Source: Rhinopomastus cyanomelas
Lineage: Eukaryota; Chordata; Aves; Bucerotiformes; Rhinopomastidae
Length of the DNA stretch: 64,000 bases
Assembly: GCA_013400115.1 (NCBI GenBank)
Contig: VXBP01000411.1
Coordinates: 364,280 to 428,279, forward strand
Direction: 5' to 3'
Under the pieces are notes generated by a model. The model did not search any database. It was given only the letters and a program-made list of their open reading frames with translations, and had not been told where the DNA came from. Shown piece after piece: positions 23,273 through 33,587 of this stretch; positions within the stretch are counted from its first letter, which is position 1, and each line of letters opens with the position of its first letter. The position numbers and the translations under genes are program-made.

Positions 23273-24998
23273 TACATTAAGCTGATACTTCCAAATCCCA
23301 AATTTTAAAAAGCAGTGTAATGTGAAGATATTTTGCCACTCAAATCCATCAAAGTTGCTAATTCCTCTGATTCTGTGAGCAAATGGAGCTACATTATCTA
23401 CCCAGCATAGGGGCAAGTAAAAGATCTGGTAAATGGAATGGTGAGAAGATTCTGAAATAGAACACCATTTCCTTTGAATTAAAGACATTCAACTGATACA
23501 AACTAACTGCTTTTCCTCTTTCTTTTTCCTCTAAGTGGAATGTTTCATTGCCTCACACTACATTAATTTAATCACCTTTTAAAGGAAATGGGGGTTGTAC
23601 ACGCACACAAAAATCTATCAGCTCAAACCCAGCATTTCCCACTTGTGATCTACATTCCAGAACTTTCTCCTGCAAAGCCAGTTCATTTACATTTCACTGC
23701 TTCGGATGCTTGTGGAGTAAGCTGTCATACTTGGATTAAATCAGTTCTTCTCATTTGTTTGGCAGCTAGTAATGCAAGAAACCAAAAACTCTTCCAGTTG
23801 ACTGAGTTCCCTCAATAGGAGGGCTGACATTTCCTCGCACAACTCCATTTAAGTTGGAACAATAACAATATCAGGTTCCAGTCTAACAATAGCTTCAGTG
23901 TTATTGGGCATTGCTGTTAAACATCTCAAGATGAAGACAAACTTGAAAATTCACGGCGCTTGCCTTAATCAGAAAGAAAGACATTCAAGAATAATACCAC
24001 AGGGGTTTTGTTTTGAGGTTGGTTCTGCAGTGATTGGTATTCCTAAGAAAGAAACAATCCTTACAGACACTTCTACCTTTAGCATTACTACCCCTCTACT
24101 CGCATGCAGTCACTTATCAACATTGTGATTTCAAAGGTGAGGATGCTGAAACTAAAAGGATAAAATTTTAGTCAGCTTTGAATAATGACTAAACTACAAG
24201 CAAAACACCAAACTTGAAAATGTTAGTTTTCAGATCCTTGCTACTGCATGGACCGTGCCAGAAATTAATCTCAGCTTAATGCAAGAATTTGGTCTGATTT
24301 CAGTTACTGGACTGAACACACTGCCATGTCTGAGCAATGCTTGAACCTTTCATGACCAGCACTACATACCCATGCACCTGTTGTAGGGGAATTTCTGAAA
24401 TAAAGCAGCCTCACAGCCAGGAACAGAACGCAGTTGTACTAGTCTTGCCGGGAGGGAGTTGATTTTCTCCTCAACAGCCCGTGTTGTGTCGTATTTTAGA
24501 CCAGTGACCACATCTTGCTGACAGAGCAGTGTTTTACCCACTGCTGACACACTGCCTACATAGCATCAGGGTCTCCTCTGTTTCCCACTCTGCCACCCTT
24601 GTTCAGTTGGGTGGGAACTCAGCTGGGGCAACCCAAGTACTATTCCATAGCACCTAACACCCTGCTCAGCCACAAAGTGGGGTAAAGGTCTGGCGGGAAA
24701 AACATGGGAGTGGGTCCTTCCAACTGTCTACTGGTAGTGACTGCACTTTATGAGTAATGAAACAGAACTGACCTGCAAATCCCACCAGGACAAAGCCAGG
24801 CACAATCCTTACACATAGCTGGGTCTATAGACCTGCCCCGCGAAGAAGCTGCAATCCCAAGTCTTTCCCAGCCACCCATTAGACAGTCTGACCAGAGAGC
24901 CCTTCTCTAGGCTTGCCACTATGTAACACAGTCAGTTCCAGAGGTTCAACCTGACTGAGACAGCTGGTTTCCTGGGGAAGATGTGGTGCCCCCTCCCT
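23273..24998. other. Unique stretch, GC-richer toward its end
   Basis: No repeat family is recognised. The interval 24560-24998 is clearly richer in GC than its neighbours (many CCA/CTG words) and could be an old transposable element or conserved sequence. I cannot assign it. A minus-strand exon-like segment at 24370-24517 is listed separately. Open frames on plus (23588-23818 and 23898-24128, 76 codons each) have no domain. Confidence 0.4.
24370..24517 (-). other. Candidate exon (unproven), minus strand
   Basis: On the minus strand, after the acceptor ctgctctgtcag, 148 nt are open in one frame (49 codons plus 1 nt) to a donor CATGG|gtatgt. The translation includes QDVVTGLKYDTTRAVEEK and LPARLVQLRSVPGCEAAL, which looks protein-like but unfamiliar. 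The end phase (1 nt) fits the start of the 20285-20401 candidate. Without homology or transcript data this is a weak call. Confidence 0.17.
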
Positions 24999-25136
24999 AG
25001 AATCATAGAATCACTACGGACTGGAAGGGACCTCTTCATCTAGTCCAAGATCATCTAGTCCAATCTCCCCGACACAGCAGGATCACCTAGACCAAGTCAC
25101 ACAGGAACACATCCAGGCGGGTCTTGAACATCTCCA
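24999..25136 (-). mobile_element. CR1 LINE, 3' end with internal duplication
   Basis: Minus-strand CR1 3' end, tail 'agaatcatagaatcactacg'. Within it the short phrase 'catctagtccaa' occurs twice (about 25037-25060). In other copies the first occurrence is replaced by 'cgaaa', so a local duplication or template slip happened in this copy. It ends at 'ttgaacatctcca' and is immediately followed by an opposite-strand CR1. Confidence 0.92.
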
Positions 25137-25139
25137 TTG

Positions 25140-25260
25140 ATAGGCTGGATGGGGTTTAGAACCATCTGGTCTGGTGAGAGGTGTCTCTGCCCATGGCAGG
25201 GGGTGTTGGAATGACATGATCTCTGAGATCCCTTCCAACCAAAACCTTTCTATGATATTG
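25140..25260 (+). mobile_element. CR1 LINE, other subfamily, 3' end
   Basis: Plus-strand CR1 of a second subfamily: 'ggctggatggggtttagaac', 'ctggtctggtgagaggtgtc', 'tgcccatggcagggggtgtt', then 'gatctctgagatcccttcc' and a degraded tail 'ctttctatgatattg'. About 120 bp. Its truncated 5' end lies only a few bases from the truncated 5' end of the minus-strand copy at 24999-25136. Confidence 0.87.
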
Positions 25261-27474
25261 TGAGAGGGAAAACTGAGCGCAAACACTGTTACTGTATTTG
25301 ACCCACTGATGCATACAAAGCTTCTCACAACTGCCAATGTTTATGTCACTCTTCAGAAGTAAAAGCTTTGGGAAAATACATTAGACTTTTCACTTCTTAA
25401 CTGTTCAATTAGTACAGCTATGTAAACTGGAGTCTCAGAGTATACTTGCTAACTCAGACTTTGAGACACTGGACCTACTGTTGAGGCTGGCTATCACAGT
25501 AAGAAATAAAGCCTGTTTCTATGTGTTATTCCTTTCCTTCTAAATACTGAACTAGGTGCTTCAGTATGACCCCCTCTCACACACAGTGAGATCTTCTGTC
25601 ATCTAAAACAAACATATTAGAAAAAAAAATATGATCCATAACCTTAACAGTTGTTCAGCACTGCTCAACGTCCTTCAAGCAGGTTTTAGTGATTCATACT
25701 AACACACCAACAGAGGAGGCAGGAAAAATGATCATAAATAAAACTCTCTGTAGAAATGAGATAATCTGTATTTAACTCGTGCTGACCCTCACTTCTAAAT
25801 GGAGACACAGCCAAGGTGGAGGAGGGCTTTTTAAGATCAACAGCAGTACATTTAGCTCAAAAATGACTACTTGTGCCAGTGCTCACTGCACTTCACATAC
25901 CTGTATGCTTCACAGATGTTGAATAAAATATGTGCTTTAGCCAAATTACATGCTTTGAGGTTGAGGAACATGAGCCAAAAGCCTAGTTTTTGAGCAGAGA
26001 TTAGCAAGAGCTTGTAAAAACAAACAAAAAAACCCAACCAACCCCAAAGCCAAAACCCAACACACTGGCTCCAGCTCCATCGACATGTGACTTCTAATCA
26101 AGTCAGTTACCCACACACTGAGGCAGCAGATGTTTCAAACAGTTTCCATTTGAACCAGGAAAACAGCATTGATGGATGTTTGTTATTGTAGACTCCTACC
26201 AGGCACTCCAAGCTACAGAAAAGGAGCAACGTGGTATTTTTCATATTTATGTAATTTGTTAATCTGTCCGTTACTCAGAAGCAGGTAACTTATTAAGAGA
26301 GTCCAACGAAAGTAGAAAAAATAAAGCTTAAAAAGCAAACTTTCAGCAATTTACTAACACTGTGTAAAATGATTATTTTCCATCAGGAGGCTGTTTGAAC
26401 CCTTGTTAATTGTTTTATCTGTTAATCTCAAAGTATGAAGTTTTAAGTGTTCAATGCAAGGAAGGATGCTTGGTAAAAAATAGGTAGCAGCACACGCAGG
26501 AAAGTGCTAACCTTCAACTCAGGCCATTATAAATACAGAGGACTAAAACAAACCACATGAAAAGGCTTCAGGGGGAATCCTTCTCCTCTCTGCACCCTCC
26601 CTTTAGCCTAGGAGGAGCAGCCTTTCCCCAAAAGGTGTTAATGAGTCATAAATGATAAGCTGGGAACAGCACAATGTTTTACATGTTCCAGTAGGCATCA
26701 AACTCACAACCAGCACTCCCATGCCTTGAATGCTATTTTACTTCTTGTCTTCACTTCCTAAACAACACAAAGAGCACAGCAAAGCAGCGCTGAAGCGCTG
26801 AATAAAATACAGGTTGGGTGGGAAAGTTCCTAAAAGCAAAACCAATAAATATTCCAATAAAAAGAAAAATATCTGCTGGCTGAGAAAAAATCTCTATGCC
26901 AGTAATAAAAATGGTACAAAGCAACAAAAGCCTTTTAATCTGTGGAGTCACAGGCCAACAATGAAAAGAAATACAAAGAGAAAAGAGACACTAACATGGG
27001 TATCATTTCCCTTTTATCCTGTTTTAATTAGGATCAACAAAAACCCAGTTGCTTGTAGCAAATTGTCGGTGGTTTTAGTTGCCCCCACTGCTTCTACTGC
27101 TGCACATGCAGAGCAGCCAAGGGTCAGGTCTGAAGAAATCGAAGCCTATCAGAAACAAAAAAGGAGTTTATATTAGACATAAATTTTGAAGTGCTGGCAT
27201 GCAAACAGTTTCTTGGTGTAATAGACAGAGACAGATGCAGCAACACAAGAACACTTTCCAAACACATGAGAAGGAAGAGAAAAGAAGTCTGTCTCCAGCT
27301 GCAGTACTTTGGATCCAAAGAAGTCTGAGACAATGAAGCAAACGCGAATTTTCCTTCACCCAGGAAATCCAGAGTTCAAACAACATGCAAGCAGAGCTGC
27401 AACGGCACTTGGTGCTTCTTTTACCACCATCATTCTTCAGAGAGGGTAGCAAATTGACACGAGGTCAGTAGGCT
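25261..27474. other. Unique stretch, no recognised gene
   Basis: AT-rich sequence. An exon-like segment on the minus strand at 25901-26010 is listed separately. A purine-rich run with CCAACC words (about 26015-26055) serves as the pyrimidine tract of that candidate acceptor on the opposite strand. The 120-codon plus frame at 26814-27176 is lysine-rich and has no domain. Confidence 0.45.
25901..26010 (-). other. Candidate exon (unproven), minus strand
   Basis: A strong pyrimidine tract (gtttttttgtttgtttttac) and an AG on the minus strand precede 110 nt. They are open only in the frame starting with the first base (36 codons plus 2 nt) and are followed by the donor ACAG|gtatgtg. The translation includes QKLGFWLMFLNLKACNLAK and HILFNICEAY. 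Its start phase would match the end of the 37828-37939 candidate. The family is not recognised. Confidence 0.15.
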
Positions 27475-27610
27475 GGTACAATCCCTATTTCACAGCGGAA
27501 ACGTGTCATAACTTGTCTATTAAGAACTTTGTCTAGGACAAAGGCAGGAACAGGCTTCAGATCTCATGATTTCTACTCTTAGACTCTCAGTACGAGGCTA
27601 CTTCCACTCA
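27475..27610 (-). repeat. MIR-like ancient SINE relic
   Basis: Reads like a minus-strand MIR-type amniote SINE: 'caatccctatttcacagcgg' corresponds to the 'cccattttacagatggggaa' part of MIR. 'aactttgtctaggacaaagg' corresponds to the 'gacttgcccaaggtcac' part, followed by a diverged 'tctactcttagactctcag' segment. Divergence is high, as expected for an old element. The call is from recalled consensus only. Confidence 0.45.
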
Positions 27611-29239
27611 TCATAAATACAGCTATTACCTGTAGAATCCAAAAATCCTGTTGTTTCGAGATGATACCTAAATTTACCTGTAATCAAAGAGTCAAGGAAC
27701 TAAAGGACTCTGCAGGGCATTTGCTTGCAGGATCTGTGCAGGCAGGAAGCACAAACAGACTTACAGAGAAGGATAGGCAGAACAACAAACCATAGTGTCT
27801 TCCATGAGAACCAAGGAAGAATCATCCCTTACTAGGTATTACCAGAATCGCCAGGACAGGAAGAGCTAATGATGTACAGATGACACACACAGTTTACCCT
27901 TAACTGCTTATTCTTGTGCTGTGGTACTTTCAGAAACCCATGATTTCTTTGAGCTTTTTGGAGGAAGCCTTTGGTCATACACAAAGGCTAATTTCATATA
28001 TTCACCTTTACAACTGCATACATGGATCTGGTAAGGTTAACTACTAACCAACAAGACTGTTCAAAAAGTCAGTCATTCACCATACCTGCAGAAGCCCATT
28101 ATTCCCAGTCGACAGTCATTCATTTTTGGCAGGACTGGATTATTTTCTCGTCATTACTTTTCCCCAGCTCTGTGAATATCCTGATTATTTTACAGACTGG
28201 CATTTTGAAAAGCAGACCAGTTTAAAGTAGTAAGATGCTAAGGTGCAATAAGAGGAATGCAGCTGAGCTGAAGACATTGACTGCTACTGAAAACAGGTCC
28301 CATACTCTTTCCTCCTCTTCACATTTGCCTTTCCAGCCACACGCTCCTGCCTTCTATTTGCATCAGCTCTGGCACTAATGGGATCCTTCAGTGAACCAGT
28401 TCACGGGCAGAAAACTAACCCGTCCAGAACGAGCCCTCTGCAAGGTGGTAACCTCAATCCACTTACAAGTGATCAGATGCACATCAGAACAAGCAAGGGA
28501 AGAAAATGAAGCAGGACTATTCCCAGCAGCAACAAAATGCTAATTTGGCTTGGCTGTCTCTTCAGATCTGATCTTTAATCTCAGGAACATAAGAGAACAG
28601 AATGTACCTTTCATAATGACTGCAGTTATTGATGTATTTTGTTACACAAAAGGACTCCATCCTATATCAGGACTCAGCTAGAGCTTCTTGCAGTTGTGTT
28701 GGTTTTGTCAACCTAATATTGTCACATACTCACTATCTGCAATCATTACTGATGTTAAGCAGCAATTTTTTTCTGCAAGTAGCACCAGTGAAGCTGATAG
28801 AACTGTTTTCAGAACATGGTATCACTTTATGGAAAGGCCTTAGAAGCCGATCTCCCTATAAAATGGGGATTCAACAATCACCTCTAATACAACTGCTACT
28901 TACGCTTCTCTGTGTAAGTCACAAAATCAGTCAGATAATCCCTATGCACAGAAGACAGAGCTGCTTGGTAATCTGAGGCTACTTCAAGTGCCATTTATCT
29001 TACGTCTGTAACCTAATGAATTTGTTTTCAGGATAAATTGATTTATCATTGTCATGGTTCAGTCTGGTTACCAACACATTATTTAAATTAATACCCTGAT
29101 TGGCTGCATACTTTCATCAGCATCACTTTTCCCATGAGAAATTGATTTGCCTTTCTACTTGTACCTTAAGAGCAACATGGCAAGAGGTAGTTCTTGCCAA
29201 GTAACGTTCATGGTTATGCATGCAAAACACCCAAATCCT
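27611..29239. other. Unique stretch, no recognised gene
   Basis: No recognised repeat or gene. The longest frame is 115 codons (28629-28976, plus), without a domain. At 29053 'tgtcatggttcagtctgg' resembles the opening of a common avian retroviral LTR type, but the following sequence is not GC-rich and does not continue the match, so no LTR is called. Confidence 0.45.
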
Positions 29240-29282
29240 ATTAATTACCTAATTAATTACCTAATTAATTACCTAATTAATT
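29240..29282. repeat. 12-bp tandem repeat (aattaattacct)n
   Basis: About 3.6 copies of the 12-base unit aattaattacct, nearly perfect. The array ends directly against a G-run (29284-29290) where the 5'-truncated CR1 begins. Confidence 0.95.
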
Positions 29283-29283
29283 T

Positions 29284-29437
29284 GGGGGGGTTGTGGAGTC
29301 TCCCTCGCTGGAGATATTCAAGACCTGACTGGACAGGTTCCTGTGTGACTTGGTCTAGGTGATCCTGCTGATGCAGGCGGATTGGACTAGATGATCTTTC
29401 GAGGTCCCTTCCAGTCCGTGGTGACTCTATGATTCTA
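29284..29437 (+). mobile_element. CR1 LINE, 3' end
   Basis: Plus-strand CR1: 'ggttgtggagtctccctcgc', 'gacaggttcctgtgtgactt', 'gcaggcggattggactagat', 'gaggtcccttccagtccgtg', tail 'gactctatgattcta'. It belongs to the 'gcaggcggattgg ... ccgtagtgatt' subfamily and is little diverged. About 154 bp, 5'-truncated exactly at the tandem repeat. Confidence 0.94.
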
Positions 29438-30390
29438 ACTAAAAGAAGTTATTGATGCTGCAGTATTATTTGAAAGATTCTCATGCAATTGTTTCATTTC
29501 AAGGAAAGGAAAAAGCCATCCCCAAAAGGTGCACTGATATTCAGAAAGAGAGCTTGTATGAGTAGTCTTTGCATAACGAGATCAGATTGTAACTAAATGT
29601 CTTTGCAAACATCAATATTATGAAGTTCTTAGTCTTGTTATATGAAAAGTGCCATCTGAAACTGTTTTTTCTGATTAACATCGCATGAATTCTGCTCATC
29701 AACACGGACCCAGCACCCCTGTTTTCTAAACCAAGGTGTACACAATACCCTAAAACCTTCCCCTACAACATCCAAGAAACTGGATAAAATTTCACAAGCT
29801 CCGAATCTCTTTCTGAGCTCCAAACAGTTTCTAAGGAGAGGCTGATACACGGTGTTAGATCTGCTAACTGCACATGGGGACTGCCATAAGCAAAGCAAAA
29901 GACTTAACTTCAAATATAAGCAAAGACAGTCCCAGCAACACCTCATGCTTTTGAGTGACCCTACGCACTCTGGTACACCAGTGAATTTTGTAGGGTCAGC
30001 TGCATGCTCTTGACGCTGCAGGCTCTGAGGCAGGAGCTACAGACTACAGACACCGTAATTTATTATGCAATAAATACCTGAGCCCCTCTTAGCTCACAAA
30101 GGACACACATACAGACTCAATGGTATACATCATTCTTCTCTGGAGACAGCAGAAGCAGAAGGTTATCAATATCATCACTTCTCGAAGAATAACAGTTCAG
30201 ACTTGAGTCCTTAAGAGGAACTTCAGAGCAACCAACAGGGGAGAAATGCCTTCTTTTACCAACATAAAGAAGTCACGTTACCAACATTGTCAGGGAAAGC
30301 AGATATTAACATTTCAGGATCAATGTGATCTTCAGTCAAAAAGCAAAAATAAAAATAAATCAGTCAAACACCCATGTCTCTGTATTTCAG
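29438..30390. other. Unique stretch, nothing recognised
   Basis: AT-rich sequence with a 102-codon minus frame (29638-29946) lacking any domain. No repeats or RNA genes are recognised. Confidence 0.45.
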
Positions 30391-30610
30391 AGACAAGGAT
30401 GTCATGGGGGACACAGTGTCAAATGCCCCTCACAAGTCCAGGTAGGTGACATCAGTTGCTCTACCCTTATCCACCAATACTCTAATGCTGTTGCAGAAGG
30501 CCACCAGGTTTGTCAGGCATGCTCTGCCTTTAGTGAAGTCCTGTTGGCTGTCACCAGTCACCTCCTTACTTTCCATGTGTCTCAGCTGAGTTTCCAGGAG
30601 GAAATGCATC
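30391..30610 (-). mobile_element. CR1 LINE internal fragment (reverse transcriptase)
   Basis: Minus-strand reverse-transcriptase fragment of an older CR1 subfamily. The frame reads HFLLETQLRHMESKEVTG, SQQDFTKGRACLTNLVAF, then VDKGRATDVTYLDL, which is the start of motif A. The DNA continues with the phrases 'gacatcagttgctctaccct' and 'tgtcatgggggacacagtgt'. Its sequence differs clearly from the copies at 10549 and 59448. It lacks the 3' part and tail, so it is an internal piece left by deletion or rearrangement. Confidence 0.87.
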
Positions 30611-30676
30611 AACTAACTACATTTAACAACATCGTCACGGAGATTCTTATGCAACATCAGAAACTGCATGCTGATG
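30611..30676. other. Short unique spacer
   Basis: About 65 bp between a CR1 fragment and a MIR-like relic. Nothing is recognised. Confidence 0.4.
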
Positions 30677-30850
30677 GCAGGAAATCTGGAGCCAGGTCTC
30701 CCAGGTTTCATTTTAGGCAGCTTTTGATTTGCTGTGTGACACCAGGCAAGTGACTTCCCATTATTTATTTAGAAGTTACATCCAATTATCTAGAAGGGCT
30801 AATTAGCTCATCTGGAAAGTGATTTGAAATGCTCAGATGAAAGATAGTGT
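30677..30850 (+). repeat. MIR-like ancient SINE relic
   Basis: Closest to a MIR-type SINE, plus strand. 'ctggagccaggtctcccagg' and 'tttgctgtgtgacaccaggc' match the tRNA-related and core portions ('...ctgtgtgaccttgggcaagtca...'). 'gctcatctggaaagtgattt' and 'tgaaatgctcagatgaaaga' match the LINE-related 3' end. The order of blocks is correct over about 170 bp, which makes chance similarity unlikely. Divergence is high, as for other amniote MIR copies. Confidence 0.65.
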
Positions 30851-32699
30851 GTGTTTCTCAACCCTGGCCATGTGTGCCAATAAAATACTTGTTTCACAAC
30901 AATTAGATCTAATTGCATTTTTGATAGCTGCTGCCTCATCCCTAGAAATTCCAGCTCTGGAAGTCACAAATGGAAAGACTCATCAGGACGGACGCAATGT
31001 TAATGAAGTGGTATGTGAAACAGATAGGGTTAACAGATAGATAAGGTTAATATGCTAAAGGCCTTTTTTGTAATCACTTAACAGGGAGTGACATTTCTTT
31101 CCCAGTTGGGTTTCCACACAAATGGAAACTTAAGACTGTGTTTTTAAGCTGTCTCCCATCTTTAGCACAGTAAAAGTGCTTCCTGCACTATGTTAGGCTT
31201 CTCTGGAAAAAAATGGCTACGGAGCTACATTTAACCTTAAGATGGATTGAAGTATTTTAGGAAGTTTTAGCAATCACATCTTACTACTTCGTGCAGGAGC
31301 CCTGCATTTGCCTTCTGAGTATTTGCACAACACTAGTAGGACCCTCAGACCAGAGGGAGAGCTTGACCCTGGGACAGGGCAAGATGGGCTTCACATGGAG
31401 ACTGGGAGTTTGCAGTCTAAAGCACTATAGGGGTTACACCTCCCACGTTGTAAGACATGAGCTAGCCCTGAGGAGGAATTCCACAGCCCACAAACAGGAG
31501 AAGGGCTTATTAAACCCAAATGCTCTCTGAGTGAGTCTGGTGTCATGTCTCTGCCATAGCTGGTACAAGGTATTTTAGCCAAAACCATAAGAAATTATGC
31601 CGGAAACAGCTATGGAGTAATCAGTGCAGCATGTGAATCCCTTGTTAAAAGAAATGAAAGCTAAGAGCACGTGTCCGGAGACACATACACCCATCTGTTA
31701 AGGTTTTCTACATTCTAATCCTGACTACTTTTTTCCATCTCTGTATGAACTGGGATTTCAAAACAAGGCCAAACGTCAGTGTTCATTCTTGTGCACATGC
31801 ACTGCACACATGTTAGCCAAACGGGGTCCCAGCGTTAGTCACTCTCAACCATCCTACATCCTCCTCGAGTAAAGAAATTGAAATACAAACCAAGGTATGG
31901 CCAGTCTAGTTGGCAGGACCTATTTTTTGAAAGCTAATTTTTTTTCAAAGACACACATCGTTTTAAATAACACAAAATAAACTATTTTAACTCAGAAAAC
32001 TGCAATTTTTACTATAGCACAGCCAAGAGAAAGTTATGGGGTTTATAATTTCCTCTGGATGAGATTCCATCTCAACATTTCATTCACTCATTCAAACAGA
32101 ATAAAAAAGAATAATAAAATCTTGCTTTCATTTACTCAAGTTCCCCAGTTGCTGCTGGTAAACAGATCTGCCGTCAGCTTCCTGGAAGCTGATCTCTCCC
32201 AGAATCAGGGAGGTGCTGCTGTGGAAACTGGGAAGCGGCTGCTGCTGCAAACAGCACTCTCAAGGTAGCAGAGAAATCTGGCTCCATCAGCAAGCAGAGG
32301 GGATGATTGCACAAATGACTACAGAGATGGACTCTCTTTGTAACTTCTTCTCTAGACTTGTCTGCTTGTGTTTCCCATCATGTTATCCCAGAGAAGAGAA
32401 CATTTTGTTTTGTTGGACACAACCCAAGTGGAAAATATAAAACTTTTCTTTCCCCTCGTAGACTTTGTGGACTCTCGTTCCCTCCTTTCAGCTACACCCA
32501 TGTTTTCTCACCAACTCACACGGTGAGGAGAATACTGCTACTGTTGAAATTGTTGGTCCTGTTGAAGTTTAACAAATAGTGGTTTAGCAAGATAAATAAT
32601 TGTCCTCAGTATTGTTCCTTTTTAAACACCCCCCGCCCCCCAACCTCTAAGAACAGCTTCAACAAACACCAGTGATCCACACCTGCTCACTACAGTATA
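30851..32699. other. Unique stretch, no recognised gene
   Basis: No recognised repeats. Frames up to 79 codons (31291-31530, plus) have no domain. A C-rich tract (accccccgccccccaacc) lies at about 32628-32646. Confidence 0.45.
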
Positions 32700-32758
32700 A
32701 CTCTAGGACTAGATGATCTTTCGAGGTCCCGTCCAATCCCCAATGATTCTGTGACTCT
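32700..32758 (+). mobile_element. CR1 LINE, very short 3' end
   Basis: Only about 59 bp of CR1 3' terminus, plus strand: 'ggactagatgatctttcgag', 'gtcccgtccaatccccaatg', tail 'attctgtgactctat'. It is extremely 5'-truncated. Confidence 0.87.
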
Positions 32759-33356
32759 ATTTCTCATCACCAAGGGGCAAATCTGTATTTCTTTCAAACA
32801 TCGCTATTCAGAATTTTTCAGATGTGGCAGGAATTAATCATAGCAAAATAAATTTAGAATTAAAGGTGGAAATGTGCATTAAATGTTTGATATGGAAGGG
32901 ATACTGGATGGGAAGAGAGACAGATCTTCAAGTGAAGTCAAAGTTTAGCACACCTCTAGGGGCTCTTGGTAGTCTGTATCCTACATCATTGACTACCTTC
33001 ACTTTCTGTCCTGTTGTACCACAGGATTCAGCCTCTATTCTCAACTCATCATAACCTCTAAACATCAGGGGCTCATCCCAAAATTTACTAAGGTGATGCA
33101 AATTCAGTATCCCTTCGCGTCTAAACTAACAGCGCAAAGCAGCAGAAATATGCGTTCCTTACTGAGAAGATGAAAACACTTGTGATACTCAACATGTACT
33201 GCAAAGTCTGGACAACTGTGTGTGTGGTACCTCAGTAACACCCAGCACAAAAAAGCATTTGAAAGGAAAAATTGCTGTCTTTGCTATCTTTTGCCACCTG
33301 AGCAAAAGCAGAATACAATGTGCATGACGTACCAGTGAAGTTTAACCTTGCAGAAT
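32759..33356. other. Unique stretch, nothing recognised
   Basis: A 76-codon plus frame (32824-33054) has no domain. No repeats are recognised. Confidence 0.4.
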
Positions 33357-33587
33357 GGGGAATCCAACACTATAAATATGAGAAGGAACTTCTTCACAGT
33401 GAGGGTGGCAGAGCACTGGAACAGGCTGCCCAGGGAGGTCGTGGAGTCTCCTTCTCTGGAGATGTTTAAAACCCTCCTGGGCATGTTCCTGTGCAAGTTG
33501 ATCAAGGTGACCCCGCTCTGGCAGGAGTATTGAACTGGATGATCTTTTGAGGTCCCTTCCAGTCCCTAACATTCTGTGATTCTGTAA
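33357..33587 (+). mobile_element. CR1 LINE, 3' end with ORF2 tail
   Basis: Plus-strand CR1 of about 230 bp. The frame reads INMRRNFFTVRVAEHWNRLP and LEMFKTLLGMFLCKL, the C-terminal end of ORF2. The 3' UTR follows ('gatgatcttttgaggtccc') with the tail 'attctgtgattctgt'. The end type is 'ccctaacattctg'. The coding end is open and only mildly altered ('tggcaggagtattgaactgg' in place of 'tggcagggggattggactag'). Confidence 0.92.

Noticed and set aside
26483..26510. miRNA-like seed 'tagcagcacac'
   Set aside because: No matching foldback precursor is visible, and the seed match alone is common by chance.
29053..29075. Sequence resembling the start of a common avian ERV LTR (tgtcatggttcag)
   Set aside because: The match does not continue, and there is no LTR-like body or end.
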